From: Clostridium muellerianum
GTDB lineage: Bacteria > Bacillota > Clostridia > Clostridiales > Clostridiaceae
Assembly: GCF_012926525.1 (NCBI RefSeq)
Contig: NZ_JABBNI010000066.1
Span: 186,001 to 250,000 of the forward strand
Direction: 5' to 3'
Length of the DNA: 64,000 bases
Numbering within the stretch: the first letter of the stretch is position 1; each line of letters opens with the position of its first letter. The notes beneath the pieces are model-generated. The model was not told the origin of the DNA and did not search any database. It saw only the letters and a program-made list of their open reading frames with translations. This document shows, one piece after another, positions 30,952 to 41,239 of this stretch. A program made the translations under genes and the position numbers.

Positions 30952-33900
30952 ATGAGTGTAACTGAAATATCAGTAAAAAGACCAACTGCAGTGTGGATGG
31001 CTGTAGTATTAATACTTGCATTAGGTGTATTTGGTTATAAAAGCATGGGATCAAGCTTATTACCAGATATGAATATGCCTATTTTATCAATAATGACAAC
31101 ATATAATGGTGCAAGTGCTGAAGATATAAAGAAAGATATAGTTAAGCCCATAGAGGATTCAGTATCAGGAATAAGCGGCGTTGATACTATTAGTTCCACT
31201 TCCCAAGAAGGAAGCGGTTCTGTTATGATAAAATTTAAGTCAAGTGCTAATATGAATACTGCATACCTAGATGTGCAGAAGGCTATGGACAATGCATCCA
31301 GACAGCTTCCTAAAGATGCTAGCAAACCTACTATATTTAAAATGGATACTAATGCTATTCCAATTCTAGTGGTTTCATTAAATGGAAATGCTAATTCTGA
31401 TGAATTGTATAATGAAGGAGATACGTTAAAGCAAAAATTAGAAAAGGTACCTGGTGTAGGACAGGTTAGTATAATGGGCGCACAAAAGAAAGAGTTGGTT
31501 ATAAGGATTGATAAAACTGCTATGGAGTATTATGGAGTGAGCACTAACACTATATCTAGTAAAATTCAAGCAGCTAATACTACAGTACCAGCAGGACAAA
31601 TTAAGCAGGATAATATGAATCAGTCAGTTAGAGTTATTGGACAATTTAATAATATAGATTCTGTAAAAAATATGTTAATTCCTACAACAGGTGGTGGAAC
31701 TGTACGTCTTGGTGATATTGCTAAAGTAAGCTTGGAAGCACCTGAAGATACATCAATAATGAGGTATAAGGGAAAGAAAACTTTAGCAGTTGTAATTAGC
31801 AAGCAAAGTGATGCTAATGTAGTAGAAGTAGCAGATACTGTAAAAAAAGAATTACAATCAATGAAAAAAGATATTCCAAGTGGAATTAATATGGATATTG
31901 CAATGGATACTACTACTTTTATTACTTCTTCATTGGTTCAAATAAAGCACAATCTTATTGAAGGAATTATAACTACTGCAATAGTACTTTACTTATTCTT
32001 CCGTAGTTTACGTTCTTCTTTAGTTGTTTTAGTTGCAATACCTACATCACTTATAGCTACTTTCTTTATGATGTATGAATTGCATTTTTCAATGAATATG
32101 CTGTCTATGATGGGATTATCTCTTGTTGTAGGTACTCTGGTGGATGACTCTATAGTTGTAATAGAAAATATACAGAGGCATTTTGATATGGGAAAACCTC
32201 CTATAGAGGCAGCTATTGGTGGTCGTAAAGAAGTAGGACTAGCAGCTATAGCAATAAGTTTTTGTGACATGGTTGTATTTGCACCTATTTCACTTATGTC
32301 TGGACAAATAGGTCAGATGTTTAAGGAATTTGGTTTAACTATAGTTGTAGCTACAATATTTTCACTTATAGTATCCTTTACAGTAACTCCAATGTTGTCA
32401 GCACGTTTACTTAAAAAGAGAGAAGAAAGTAGTAAAGAAAAAAGTGGATTATTTACTAAATCAATAGAAATTTATAGAGGTTTAATTATAAAATCATTAC
32501 ATCATAGATGGAAAGTTATAATTGCTTTTGTTATAGGATTGATATTTAGTGTGGCCCTTATTCCAATGGGATTAGTAAAATTGGAAAATATGCCAAAGTA
32601 TGACCAAAGTGAATTTACTATTGATATAAAACTATCAGCTGGAGCTACATTAAAGCAAACAGATGAAAAAGTAGCACAGGTAGAAAATTATTTAAATGGA
32701 TTAAAGGAAGTAAAAAGTTACTATTCATCAATTGGAGCAAGTGGACGAAATTCTCAAGCAGCATCAGGACAAATTACAGTTAACTTAGTTCCAAAGGATA
32801 AGCGTAAAAAAAGCCAAAGTCAGCTTGTAAGTCAAGTTCGTGATTTTGGAAGTAAAAATTTGACTGGAGTAGACTTTAATGTATCAGAATCAGAGGGTGG
32901 TTCAAGTGGTGCTAGTAAGCCAATTTCTATTGAGATAAAAGGTAGTAATTCAGATACTATAAAGGAATTGTCAAAAGAGGTTGAAGATATAATAAAGAAG
33001 GTTCCAGGTGTTATAGATATTGGAAGTTCGGCTGAGCAAACAGATAATGAAATTAAGGTAAATATAGATAATCTTGCTGCTTCTCAATATGGTCTTTCTA
33101 CTACAGATATAGGAAGTACTATTAGAGTAGCATTAGCAGGCAGCAGTGCAGGAACATATAGAGCAAATGATAATGAAAATGACATAACTCTTAAGTTTAT
33201 GGATGGACAAATAAAAAGTGTTGAAGATATAAAAAATATGAAAATAGCTAATCAATCAGGTCAGCAAATAGCAGTAAGTCAAGTTGCTACTGTTGAGAAA
33301 GCAGATACTAAACAATCAATATCAAGGGAAGATAAACAAGACATAGTTACTGTTAGTGCTAACATTGCTCAAGGAAAATCCTTAGGAGAAGTATCAAAGG
33401 CTATTGACAGTAAAATAAAGGCTACTACAATACCTTCAGGTTATACTGTAAGCTTTGGTGGAGAGCGAAAAAGCATGGATGACTCATTTTCGTCTCTTGG
33501 AAAGGCATTGGCAGCTTCAATAGCCCTTGTTTATATGATATTAGTAGTACTTTATCAATCATACTTGACTCCAGCTATAAGAATGTTATCTTTGCCTTCA
33601 GCTATGATGGGAGCGCTTATTGCACTTGCACTAACGGGGCAAAGTATAAATACAATGTCATTCATTGGTATAATCATGCTTGAAGGATTATCATCTAAAA
33701 ATGGTACACTGCTTATAGATTATACTAATACTCTTATGGATAGAGGAATGAGCTTAAGAGAGGCTCTTGTAGAATCAGCAATTACCAGATTGAGACCTAT
33801 AGTAATGACTACATCTACAATAATAGTTTCAATGCTTCCAGTTGCATTATCTCTTGGAGAAGGTGCTGAATTGAAAAAGAGTATGGGCATAGTAATAATA

Positions 33901-34038
33901 GGTGGTATGCTTATGTCAACGGTACTTACCCTTTTTGTAATACCAGTAGTTTACACATTAATGGAAGATTTTAAAAACTTTATTTTCAGAAAAAGAAAAT
34001 CTAAGAATGTAGGGGGTAGAGGACAGTATGAAGTTTAA
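30952..34038 (+). CDS. RND efflux permease (AcrB/HAE1-like)
   Basis: 1028 residues with a GGAGGTAA site. Typical RND: TM1 after SVTEISVKRPTAVWMAVVLIL, two large extracytoplasmic loops (~40-330 and ~560-850) and two blocks of membrane helices. The proton-relay region reads GLSLVVGTLVDDSIVVIENIQRH (TM4). It exports drugs, solvents or lipids by proton antiport. In a Gram-positive-type cell there is no outer-membrane channel, so it works with the adaptor alone. The adaptor gene overlaps its 3' end by 11 bp. Expression is probably controlled by the upstream TetR. Confidence 0.93.
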   Translation: MSVTEISVKRPTAVWMAVVLILALGVFGYKSMGSSLLPDMNMPILSIMTTYNGASAEDIKKDIVKPIEDSVSGISGVDTISSTSQEGSGSVMIKFKSSANMNTAYLDVQKAMDNASRQLPKDASKPTIFKMDTNAIPILVVSLNGNANSDELYNEGDTLKQKLEKVPGVGQVSIMGAQKKELVIRIDKTAMEYYGVSTNTISSKIQAANTTVPAGQIKQDNMNQSVRVIGQFNNIDSVKNMLIPTTGGGTVRLGDIAKVSLEAPEDTSIMRYKGKKTLAVVISKQSDANVVEVADTVKKELQSMKKDIPSGINMDIAMDTTTFITSSLVQIKHNLIEGIITTAIVLYLFFRSLRSSLVVLVAIPTSLIATFFMMYELHFSMNMLSMMGLSLVVGTLVDDSIVVIENIQRHFDMGKPPIEAAIGGRKEVGLAAIAISFCDMVVFAPISLMSGQIGQMFKEFGLTIVVATIFSLIVSFTVTPMLSARLLKKREESSKEKSGLFTKSIEIYRGLIIKSLHHRWKVIIAFVIGLIFSVALIPMGLVKLENMPKYDQSEFTIDIKLSAGATLKQTDEKVAQVENYLNGLKEVKSYYSSIGASGRNSQAASGQITVNLVPKDKRKKSQSQLVSQVRDFGSKNLTGVDFNVSESEGGSSGASKPISIEIKGSNSDTIKELSKEVEDIIKKVPGVIDIGSSAEQTDNEIKVNIDNLAASQYGLSTTDIGSTIRVALAGSSAGTYRANDNENDITLKFMDGQIKSVEDIKNMKIANQSGQQIAVSQVATVEKADTKQSISREDKQDIVTVSANIAQGKSLGEVSKAIDSKIKATTIPSGYTVSFGGERKSMDDSFSSLGKALAASIALVYMILVVLYQSYLTPAIRMLSLPSAMMGALIALALTGQSINTMSFIGIIMLEGLSSKNGTLLIDYTNTLMDRGMSLREALVESAITRLRPIVMTTSTIIVSMLPVALSLGEGAELKKSMGIVIIGGMLMSTVLTLFVIPVVYTLMEDFKNFIFRKRKSKNVGGRGQYEV

Positions 34039-35314
34039 AGGTATTAAATTTAACGCTGCTAAGTTAAAAAGCTTACTAAAGAAAAGAAATATAATAATAC
34101 TTGTAGTTTTGATAGTTGTTGTAGCAATAGGTTCCCGTTTCCTAGGTAAAGGTAATAAAAAAGTAGAAATAAAGCAGAATGTTAAGAACGTAAAAACAGA
34201 AAAAATAAAAGTTAGTTCAATATCTTCTGATGTACAGTATGCATCGGCTTTAAAACCTACAAAACAGGTAGAGGTTTTGCCAAAGAGCAGTGGTAAAGTT
34301 GCCAGTGTAAATGTTAATGTTGGAGATAAGGTTACAGCTGGGCAAACATTATTCACATTGGATACTTCAGAGCTTAGAGCTACTCTTCAGCAACAGCAGG
34401 CAATGGTAGATTCTGCAAATGCTAAGTTTCAACAAACAGGTGGTTCAAACTATCAAAAGCAATTAGCAAGCTATGAACAAGATCTTAAAGGTAAACAAAT
34501 AAAGTATAATGCAGCACAGAGAGATTATGAAAATTATCAGAAATTGTACAATGCAGGTGCTGCATCAAAAAATGATTTCGATCAGAAAGCGGATGTATAC
34601 CATACTGCTGACACGGATCTACAAACAGCACAGCAAAATTTGAATTTGTTCGAGAATCAAATAGGAACTGAAGATACTAGAGTTGCAGCAGCTGCTGTTA
34701 CACAAGCCCAAGCAGGTGTGAGCACAGCACAAATACAAATAAACAATGCTACAGTTACAGCACCAATTTCAGGAGTTGTATCGGTAAAAAATGTTGAAGT
34801 AGGTCAAATTGCAGGTGGACAATCTGGTTCAGTTACTATCATAGATTCAAGCAGTTTAAATGCAGAAATAAATGTTCCAGACAAAATAGTTGAAAAAATC
34901 CAAGTAGGACAATCAGTTCCTGTAATAATAACCGCATTAGACGATAAAAAGTTAACAGGTACAATAGATAATATAAGTCCTAATACTAATTCAAAAGATA
35001 ATTCTTATACTGTGAAAGTTAAAATTGATAATGCAAGTGGTGAATTAAAAGCTGGTATGTTTACTAAAGTATCATTACAGGCTGAAAATAAGAGCAATGT
35101 ATTAATTGTTCCAAATCAAGCCGTAAAGGTAGAAAATGGTGTAAATTACATTTATGAAGTTAAAAATGGAAAGATAAAAAAGACAGCTGTCACTACTGGA
35201 ATTTCAAATGATAAATCAATTGAAGTATTAGGTAATGTAAAATCAGATGATGATATAATTACAGAAGGCCAAAGTTTGTTAAGTGATGGTGAAAAAGTTA
35301 ATATAGTCAAGTAA
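34028..35314 (+). CDS. RND efflux adaptor (HlyD/MFP family)
   Basis: 428 residues. An N-terminal anchor (KRNIIILVVLIVVVAIGSRFLG), lipoyl/barrel-sandwich halves (VEVLPKSSGKVASVNVNVGDKVTAGQTLFTLD and ATVTAPISGVVSVKNVEVGQIAGG) and a coiled-coil hairpin between (~125-225, Gln/Ala-rich), then beta-barrel and MP domains (VPVIITALDDKKLTGTIDNISPNTN). It overlaps the permease gene, so translation is coupled. Followed by a strong terminator at 35362. Confidence 0.93.
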   Translation: MKFKGIKFNAAKLKSLLKKRNIIILVVLIVVVAIGSRFLGKGNKKVEIKQNVKNVKTEKIKVSSISSDVQYASALKPTKQVEVLPKSSGKVASVNVNVGDKVTAGQTLFTLDTSELRATLQQQQAMVDSANAKFQQTGGSNYQKQLASYEQDLKGKQIKYNAAQRDYENYQKLYNAGAASKNDFDQKADVYHTADTDLQTAQQNLNLFENQIGTEDTRVAAAAVTQAQAGVSTAQIQINNATVTAPISGVVSVKNVEVGQIAGGQSGSVTIIDSSSLNAEINVPDKIVEKIQVGQSVPVIITALDDKKLTGTIDNISPNTNSKDNSYTVKVKIDNASGELKAGMFTKVSLQAENKSNVLIVPNQAVKVENGVNYIYEVKNGKIKKTAVTTGISNDKSIEVLGNVKSDDDIITEGQSLLSDGEKVNIVK

Positions 35315-35361
35315 GGTTTTAACTTTTAAGTAAAGAGAAGAGTTAAGTATAGTAAATTGGG

Positions 35362-35405
35362 GCTGTTTATAGCAATTTTTAAGTTGCTATAAACAGCTTC
35401 TTTTT
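35362..35405 (+). terminator. Terminator after RND operon
   Basis: GCTGTTTATAGCAA (35362-35375) and TTGCTATAAACAGC (35384-35397) pair perfectly over 14 bp, followed by TTCTTTTT. Confidence 0.92.
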
Positions 35406-35502
35406 AAATATCATATTTAAAATTGGTGTGTAGTTTCTTTATAATATCTTCATAAAAAAATGTTATTATTACCTCAAACAAATAACAGGAGGTAATTAAA
35501 TT

Positions 35503-35988
35503 ATGAATATGACACATTATATGTCTCTTTTGGCAGATAATCAGCCATGGAATCTTATAATATTTATGGCAATACCAGTTATAATGGCGGAAACTCTTAC
35601 AATTACAGAATTTTTTATTGTGTTCAATAGGTTGAAAAGTGGTGGAATTAGAACTTTAAATAAAGTTGTAGGTATTTTTGATGGATTCTATTTTACAGGA
35701 ATTTTTATATATTTACTTATGAATGCAGTAATACCTTTAACTCAAAGTTCTGGATGGCATACTTGGGTAGATGTTGTAGCAGTAGGTTTTTATTTAAGTG
35801 GAGTTCTATTCCTTCTTCCAATAGCATTTATGGAACTTGGAATTCTATTTAGGGGAAAAACTGATGAAGAAAGAATGAAAATTCATTTTATTTTAGTGAG
35901 TGGATTTTTAGTGGTTGCTCATGTGGCAATGATATTTGGTATGGTGAACCCTGAAATAGTAGGAAGTATGTCAAATATGAAGATGTAA
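35503..35988 (+). CDS. Small multi-pass membrane protein of unknown function
   Basis: 161 residues with an AGGAGG site and about four membrane segments: NLIIFMAIPVIMAETLTITEFFIVF, FDGFYFTGIFIYLLMNAVIPL, WVDVVAVGFYLSGVLFLLPIAFMELGIL and HFILVSGFLVVAHVAMIFGMV. His and Glu lie within or next to helices (MAETLTITE, HTWVD, HVAMIFG), as in small haem- or metal-linked membrane proteins, but I do not recognise the family. It is flanked by terminators on both sides, so a single-gene unit. Confidence 0.75.
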   Translation: MNMTHYMSLLADNQPWNLIIFMAIPVIMAETLTITEFFIVFNRLKSGGIRTLNKVVGIFDGFYFTGIFIYLLMNAVIPLTQSSGWHTWVDVVAVGFYLSGVLFLLPIAFMELGILFRGKTDEERMKIHFILVSGFLVVAHVAMIFGMVNPEIVGSMSNMKM

Positions 35989-36051
35989 TAGGAATAATTA
36001 AGTTAACCATGATTTAGATAAAATATAATGTTATATAATTATGTAATAAGG

Positions 36052-36103
36052 AAAGCTATATTTTGTTATGATTAATAATCATTGAAAATATAGCTTTTTT
36101 ATT
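36052..36103 (+). terminator. Terminator after the 161-aa membrane protein gene
   Basis: AAAGCTATATTTT (36052-36064) pairs with AAAATATAGCTTT (36085-36097), followed by TTT and ATTATT. Confidence 0.85.
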
Positions 36104-36405
36104 ATACAGAAATTTACTAAGTTTTGTGAGTGCATATTAAAATATGACTAAATTTTTGCATTATTGCAGTATTTTTTGAGGCTTATTCATTTTTAACAAT
36201 GCCCTAAAATGGAAAAAAATAAAGAGTATGATATGAAAAGTAACATTAATTTATATAGACAACCTCTAACGATAGCAAGAAATTTTCTCATGAAAGTATG
36301 TAAGGTTTTAGTTTTTCATATTATGGATATATAATTTATCTATCATATTTGAAGAGAGGATATGACACATCACAAATAAGAGCATAGTTAGAAGGGGGAA
36401 AGCAA
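36104..36405. other. Upstream region of the kdp operon
   Basis: The kdp promoter must lie here. The best candidate -10 is TATAAT at 36330-36335 with a poor -35 (TTTAGT, 17 bases upstream), as expected for an activated promoter. I looked for a c-di-AMP (ydaO-type) riboswitch and found no matching conserved core. No gene is seen. Confidence 0.4.
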
Positions 36406-36498
36406 ATGCTAGATTTAATATTTTTGATAGTACTTTTTGGATCACTGTGGGTATTAGCATTATTTATAAAGCTATGTGAAATTCAAATTGAAAAATAA
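36406..36498 (+). CDS. Single-span membrane peptide at the head of the kdp operon
   Basis: 30 residues (MLDLIFLIVLFGSLWVLALF..., ending EIQIEK) with a strong AGAAGGGGG site. One hydrophobic helix then a short charged tail. It lies 28 bases before the KdpF-like peptide. Two small hydrophobic peptide genes in this position recall the kdpZ/kdpY pair reported ahead of kdpABC in Clostridium acetobutylicum; the correspondence is from memory and was not checked by alignment. Probably a stabilising subunit like KdpF. Confidence 0.7.
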   Translation: MLDLIFLIVLFGSLWVLALFIKLCEIQIEK

Positions 36499-36526
36499 AA
36501 AAGAGTAGTATAGGAGGAATAAAATT

Positions 36527-36604
36527 ATGTTGGCTTTAATTGTAATAATAGTTCTACTTTTTGTTTATTTGTGTTATGCACTTTTTAATCCAGAAAAATT
36601 TTAA
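36527..36604 (+). CDS. kdpF: KdpF-like small subunit of the K+ ATPase
   Basis: 25 residues with a TAGGAGG site. MLALIVIIVLLFVYLCYALFNPEKF matches the KdpF pattern: one membrane helix with Y.YAL..PE.F at the end. KdpF stabilises the KdpFABC complex in other bacteria. It starts the run of closely spaced genes kdpF-kdpA-kdpB-kdpC. Confidence 0.85.
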   Translation: MLALIVIIVLLFVYLCYALFNPEKF

Positions 36605-36634
36605 AATTGTTAAATAAAGGAGGCAACTATAAAA

Positions 36635-38317
36635 ATGGATATTTTGCAAATAATAATACCTTTAATCATATTTATATTACTTATAATTCCTGTTGGTAAG
36701 TATTTATATTATGTAAGTACAGGAGAAAAAAATTGGGGAGATAAATTGTTTAATCCTATAGATGATTTTATATTTAAGGTATGTAAAATAGATAAGAAAG
36801 AAGAAATGAATTGGAAGCAATATGTATTATCAATAGTAGTAGTGAATGGAGTTATGCTTATTATTACTTATATAATACTAAGAATTCAATTCATTCATGT
36901 TTTAAATCCAAATAAAATAGCCAATATGGAACAATCACTTACATTTAATACCGTTATAAGCTTTATGACAAATACAAATCTTCAAGATTATAGTGGTGAA
37001 TCAGGATTATCTTATTTAAGCCAAATGATTGTAATCATTTTTTTCATGTTTACTTCTGGAGCTACCGGTATATCAGCAGCATTGGCATTTATGAGAGGAT
37101 TAATTGGAAAGAAAAAGACAATGGGAAATTTTTTTGTGGATATAGTAAGAATTACTACAAGAGTATTACTTCCATTAGCGGTGATTGTTACTTTACTTCT
37201 AGTTTCACAAGGAGTTCCTCAAACCTTATCAGCTAATCATACAGTAACTACAATAGAAGGAAAATTTCAAGATATAGCTGTAGGTCCTGTAGCATCACTT
37301 GAATCTATAAAACATTTAGGAACTAATGGAGGAGGGTTCTTTGGAGCAAATTCATCACATCCATTTGAAAATCCAACGCCCATATCAAATTTAATAGAAA
37401 TGTTATCAATGATGTTATTGCCAGGTGCCATTGTTTACGCTTTTGGTTTAATGTTAAAAAATAGAAAACAAGCATGGTCAATATTTTCTGCAATGGGAAT
37501 ACTTTTCCTTATAGGTTTACCAATTTGTTATTTTGCAGAAAAAGCAGGAAATCCTATGTTTGTTCATTTGGGTTTAAATAACATAATCGGAAATATGGAA
37601 GGTAAAGAACTTAGATTTGGAATTCCGGGTTCTACGCTATTTACTGCAGTAACTACAGCCTTTACTACAGGTTCAGTAAATAATATGCATGATTGCTTAA
37701 TGCCACTTGGTGGTGCAGTACCTTTAGTTAATATGATGCTTAATGTTGTATTTGGAGGAGAAGGCGTAGGACTTATGAATATGATTATGTACGCAATACT
37801 TACTGTTTTCTTGTGTGGATTAATGGTTGGTAGAACACCAGAATTTTTAACAAAAAAATTAGAAGGAAAAGAAATTAAATTAGTAGCACTAGCAATTATA
37901 ATACATCCACTTTTGATATTAATGTTCTCAGCAATAGCGTTAATTTCATCACAAGGATTAGCAGGAATATCAAATCCAGGTTTTCATGGTTTAACTCAAA
38001 TAGTTTATCAATTTACTTCTTCTGCTGCTAATAATGGGTCAGGCTTTGAAGGTATGGCAGATAATACTATGTTTTGGAATACAACTACAGGTATAGTAAT
38101 GTTTTTAGGTAGATATTTGTCAATTATAATATTGCTTGCAGTAGCAGGTTCATTAGCCTCCAAGAAAGCTGTACCAGTAACTTATGGAACTTTTAGAACA
38201 GATAATGCAATGTTCACAATTACATTAGTTTCTATAGTTTTAATAATAGGTGCGTTAACTTTCTTTCCAGCAATTGCACTGGGACCTATTGCGGAACATT
38301 TAACGTTGTTTAAATAG
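36635..38317 (+). CDS. kdpA: K+-transporting ATPase subunit A (KdpA)
   Basis: 560 residues with an AAGGAGG site and ~10 membrane segments. It is the K+-selective channel-like subunit (SKT superfamily). Selectivity-filter-like GTNGGGFFGANSSHPFENPTP and TSSAANNGSGFEG are plain, as is VPQTL and MVGRTPEFL. High-affinity K+ uptake together with KdpB. Part of the kdp operon. Confidence 0.96.
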   Translation: MDILQIIIPLIIFILLIIPVGKYLYYVSTGEKNWGDKLFNPIDDFIFKVCKIDKKEEMNWKQYVLSIVVVNGVMLIITYIILRIQFIHVLNPNKIANMEQSLTFNTVISFMTNTNLQDYSGESGLSYLSQMIVIIFFMFTSGATGISAALAFMRGLIGKKKTMGNFFVDIVRITTRVLLPLAVIVTLLLVSQGVPQTLSANHTVTTIEGKFQDIAVGPVASLESIKHLGTNGGGFFGANSSHPFENPTPISNLIEMLSMMLLPGAIVYAFGLMLKNRKQAWSIFSAMGILFLIGLPICYFAEKAGNPMFVHLGLNNIIGNMEGKELRFGIPGSTLFTAVTTAFTTGSVNNMHDCLMPLGGAVPLVNMMLNVVFGGEGVGLMNMIMYAILTVFLCGLMVGRTPEFLTKKLEGKEIKLVALAIIIHPLLILMFSAIALISSQGLAGISNPGFHGLTQIVYQFTSSAANNGSGFEGMADNTMFWNTTTGIVMFLGRYLSIIILLAVAGSLASKKAVPVTYGTFRTDNAMFTITLVSIVLIIGALTFFPAIALGPIAEHLTLFK

Positions 38318-38395
38318 AAATAATTAAATTAAGTATAGAAGCAAAATCTTTGAGGCAGAAGTAAAAATAGAGAAAACTAAAAAGGAGCATTTTAT

Positions 38396-40456
38396 ATGAG
38401 TAAGGAAAGAAAAAATAAACTTATTACTAAAGAAATAATGAATCAAGCTGTATTAGATTCTTTTATAAAGTTAAATCCTAAATATATGATTAAAAATCCT
38501 GTTATGTTTATAGTTGAAATAGGCTTTGTTATATCATTATTTCTTACCCTGTTTCCTAATATATTTGGGGACAAGGGTGTTGGTTTAAGAACTTACAATT
38601 TAATTGTATCTGTAATTTTATTTATAACAGTTTTATTTGCCAATTTTGCAGAAGCTGTAGCAGAAGGAAGGGGGAAAGCTCAAGCAGAAAGTTTAAAGAA
38701 AACTCGTAAAGATACATCAGCAAAACTTTTAGATAGGAATGGAAATTTCAGGGTAGTTAGTGCTAATGAATTAAAAAAAGGAGATATTGTCCTTGTTGAA
38801 ACAGGAGATTTAATTCCTAATGATGGTGAAGTTATAGAAGGTATAGCATCCGTAGATGAATCAGCTATAACTGGTGAATCAGCACCAGTTGTTAAAGAGT
38901 CAGGTGGAGATTTTGCATCTGTTACAGGTGGAACTAAGGTAGTTAGTGATTGGCTAAAAATAGAAATAACAGTTACTCCAGGACAATCTTTTCTTGATAA
39001 AATGATTGCTTTAGTTGAAGGAGCATCAAGACAAAAAACACCCAACGAAATAGCTTTGAACACAGTCCTTGTAAGTTTAACACTAATATTTTTGATAGTT
39101 ATTGTTACATTGTATCCTATAGCTGTTTATTCAGGGGTTACTATTAGAATTTCAACATTAATAGCGCTACTCGTATGTCTTATACCTACTACTATAGGAG
39201 GATTGTTATCTGCCATTGGAATAGCTGGTATGGATAGAGTTACTAGATTTAATGTTATAGCAATGTCAGGTAAAGCTGTTGAAGCTTGTGGTGATGTTAA
39301 TACAATGATACTTGATAAAACAGGTACTATAACTTATGGTAATAGATTAGCAGCTGAGTTTATTAAAGCAAAGGGTGCTGATCAAAAAGAATTGATAAAT
39401 TATGCTGTGATATGTTCTTTAAAAGATGATACTCCAGAAGGAAAGTCTATAGTTGATTTAGGTGAAAAGTTAGGATCCGTAGTAAACATTGAGGAATATA
39501 AAGATTTAGAATTTGTAGAGTTTACTGCACAAACAAGGATGAGTGGAGTTAATCTTAAAGATGGAAGAAAAATAAGAAAAGGTGCTCAGGATGCTATAAA
39601 AAAGTTTGTACTTAATGCAGGTGGAAAAATTCCAGAGGATTTAGATGAAAGCCTGACTAGAGTGTCAAAAGAAGGTGGTACTCCATTAGTAGTATGTGTA
39701 GATAATAAAATATATGGAGTTATATACCTTAAAGATACTGTAAAACCTGGAATGGTGGAAAGATTTGAAAGACTTAGAGAAATAGGAATAAAGACTATAA
39801 TGTGTACAGGAGACAATCCGCTCACTGCAGCAACTATTGCAAAGGAAGCAGGTGTTGATGACTTTGTAGCTGAATGTAAGCCAGAAGATAAAATAGAAGT
39901 AATTAGAAAGGAACAGGAAGAAGGAAAATTAGTAGCAATGACTGGAGATGGTACAAATGATGCTCCAGCCCTTGCTAAGGCAGATGTAGGTTTAGCCATG
40001 AATAGTGGAACTACTGCTGCAAAAGAAGCAGCAAATATGGTAGATTTAGATTCAGATCCAACAAAAATACTTGAAGTTGTTGAGATTGGTAAGCAATTAC
40101 TTATTACTAGGGGAGCTTTAACTACTTTTAGTATAGCAAATGATGTTGCTAAGTATTTTGCTATAATTCCGGCTATATTTACTGTAGCAATTCCACAAAT
40201 GCAAGCTATAAATATTATGAGGTTATCGACACCATCAAGTGCTATACTTTCAGCATTAATATTTAATGCTATTATAATACCATTATTAATTCCTATAGCT
40301 ATGAAAGGTGTAAAATACAAACCTATGAAGTCAGAAATGCTTTTACTTAGAAATATGTTAGTATTTGGACTTGGAGGCATAGTAGTTCCTTTTGTGGGCA
40401 TAAAAGCTATAGACTTAATTATAACTCCAATTTTGCAAGTATTAAGTTTGGGTTAA
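38396..40456 (+). CDS. kdpB: K+-transporting ATPase subunit B (KdpB)
   Basis: 686 residues. P-type ATPase with the phosphorylated Asp307 in DKTGTIT (same number as in Escherichia coli KdpB), TGES in the actuator domain ([14 protein letters not shown]), and [18 protein letters not shown]. It uses ATP to drive K+ through KdpA. Preceded by AAAGGAG. No anomalies. Confidence 0.97.
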   Translation: MSKERKNKLITKEIMNQAVLDSFIKLNPKYMIKNPVMFIVEIGFVISLFLTLFPNIFGDKGVGLRTYNLIVSVILFITVLFANFAEAVAEGRGKAQAESLKKTRKDTSAKLLDRNGNFRVVSANELKKGDIVLVETGDLIPNDGEVIEGIASVDESAITGESAPVVKESGGDFASVTGGTKVVSDWLKIEITVTPGQSFLDKMIALVEGASRQKTPNEIALNTVLVSLTLIFLIVIVTLYPIAVYSGVTIRISTLIALLVCLIPTTIGGLLSAIGIAGMDRVTRFNVIAMSGKAVEACGDVNTMILDKTGTITYGNRLAAEFIKAKGADQKELINYAVICSLKDDTPEGKSIVDLGEKLGSVVNIEEYKDLEFVEFTAQTRMSGVNLKDGRKIRKGAQDAIKKFVLNAGGKIPEDLDESLTRVSKEGGTPLVVCVDNKIYGVIYLKDTVKPGMVERFERLREIGIKTIMCTGDNPLTAATIAKEAGVDDFVAECKPEDKIEVIRKEQEEGKLVAMTGDGTNDAPALAKADVGLAMNSGTTAAKEAANMVDLDSDPTKILEVVEIGKQLLITRGALTTFSIANDVAKYFAIIPAIFTVAIPQMQAINIMRLSTPSSAILSALIFNAIIIPLLIPIAMKGVKYKPMKSEMLLLRNMLVFGLGGIVVPFVGIKAIDLIITPILQVLSLG

Positions 40457-40486
40457 TGACTTTGTTTAGTAAAGGAGAATAAAGTA

Positions 40487-41125
40487 ATGAAAATGTTAAA
40501 AAGATCAGTAATTCTTACAGTAGTTTTAATGGTATTATGTGGAATTATATATCCATTAGCTATGACAGGAATAAGCCAAATTGTTTTTAATAAAAAAGCT
40601 AATGGAAGTATGATAGTTGTTAATGGTAAGGAAGTAGGATCAGAACTTATAGGACAAAATTTTACAGATACAAGATTTTTTAGAGGAAGAGTATCTTCAG
40701 TAAATTATAATACTTATACTGAAGCAGATACAAAGCCAGATAAAAATGGAAAAATTAATTATAGTGGAGTAGGGTCAGGAGCTCAAAATTTAGCGCCTTC
40801 CAATAAGGCATTAGAAGATAGAGTAAAGAAAGATATAGAGGATTTTTTGAAAGCTAATCCTAAAGTAAAGAAAGAAGATATACCAGTAGATTTAATAACT
40901 AGTTCAGGTTCAGGATTAGATCCAGATATATCAGAACAATCAGCAAGAATACAAATTGATTCAATTTCAAAAGCTACTAATATACCATCTAGCGATTTAG
41001 AGAAAATAATAGTAAAATATACTAAAGGTAGATCATTAGGATTATTTGGAGAACCTAGAGTAAATGTACTTTTAGCTAATTTAGAAATTTCCAATATTCT
41101 TAAACACAATGGAAAACTACAATAA
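40487..41125 (+). CDS. kdpC: K+-transporting ATPase subunit C (KdpC)
   Basis: 212 residues with an AAAGGAG site. One N-terminal membrane helix ([22 protein letters not shown]), then [40 protein letters not shown] and [15 protein letters not shown], the conserved KdpC elements. It raises nucleotide affinity and assembles the complex. Followed by a 15-bp inverted repeat before the sensor kinase gene. Confidence 0.96.
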   Translation: MKMLKRSVILTVVLMVLCGIIYPLAMTGISQIVFNKKANGSMIVVNGKEVGSELIGQNFTDTRFFRGRVSSVNYNTYTEADTKPDKNGKINYSGVGSGAQNLAPSNKALEDRVKKDIEDFLKANPKVKKEDIPVDLITSSGSGLDPDISEQSARIQIDSISKATNIPSSDLEKIIVKYTKGRSLGLFGEPRVNVLLANLEISNILKHNGKLQ

Positions 41126-41156
41126 AAGTAAAATCTAATAACTGTTAAATCATAGG

Positions 41157-41193
41157 CACTTTGAGCAAATTGCAACGGAATTTGCTCAAAGTG
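41157..41193 (+). terminator. Perfect 15-bp hairpin between kdpC and the sensor genes
   Basis: CACTTTGAGCAAATT (41157-41171) and AATTTGCTCAAAGTG (41179-41193), 7-base loop. No T run, so it may act as a partial terminator or RNA-processing/stability element separating kdpABC from the regulatory genes. Confidence 0.6.
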
Positions 41194-41239
41194 TCAATTC
41201 ATAAGAGGGGGCGTTTTTATAAAAACATTAAAAAGCAAA

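Noticed and set aside
36104-36405. c-di-AMP (ydaO) riboswitch upstream of kdp
   Set aside because: Expected for a K+ uptake operon, but the conserved core sequences and pairing were not found.
39586-40401. Long minus-strand open frame of 271 codons inside kdpB
   Set aside because: Antisense shadow of a highly conserved gene, no ribosome site, Ser/Ile/Thr-rich product typical of reversed AT-rich coding DNA.
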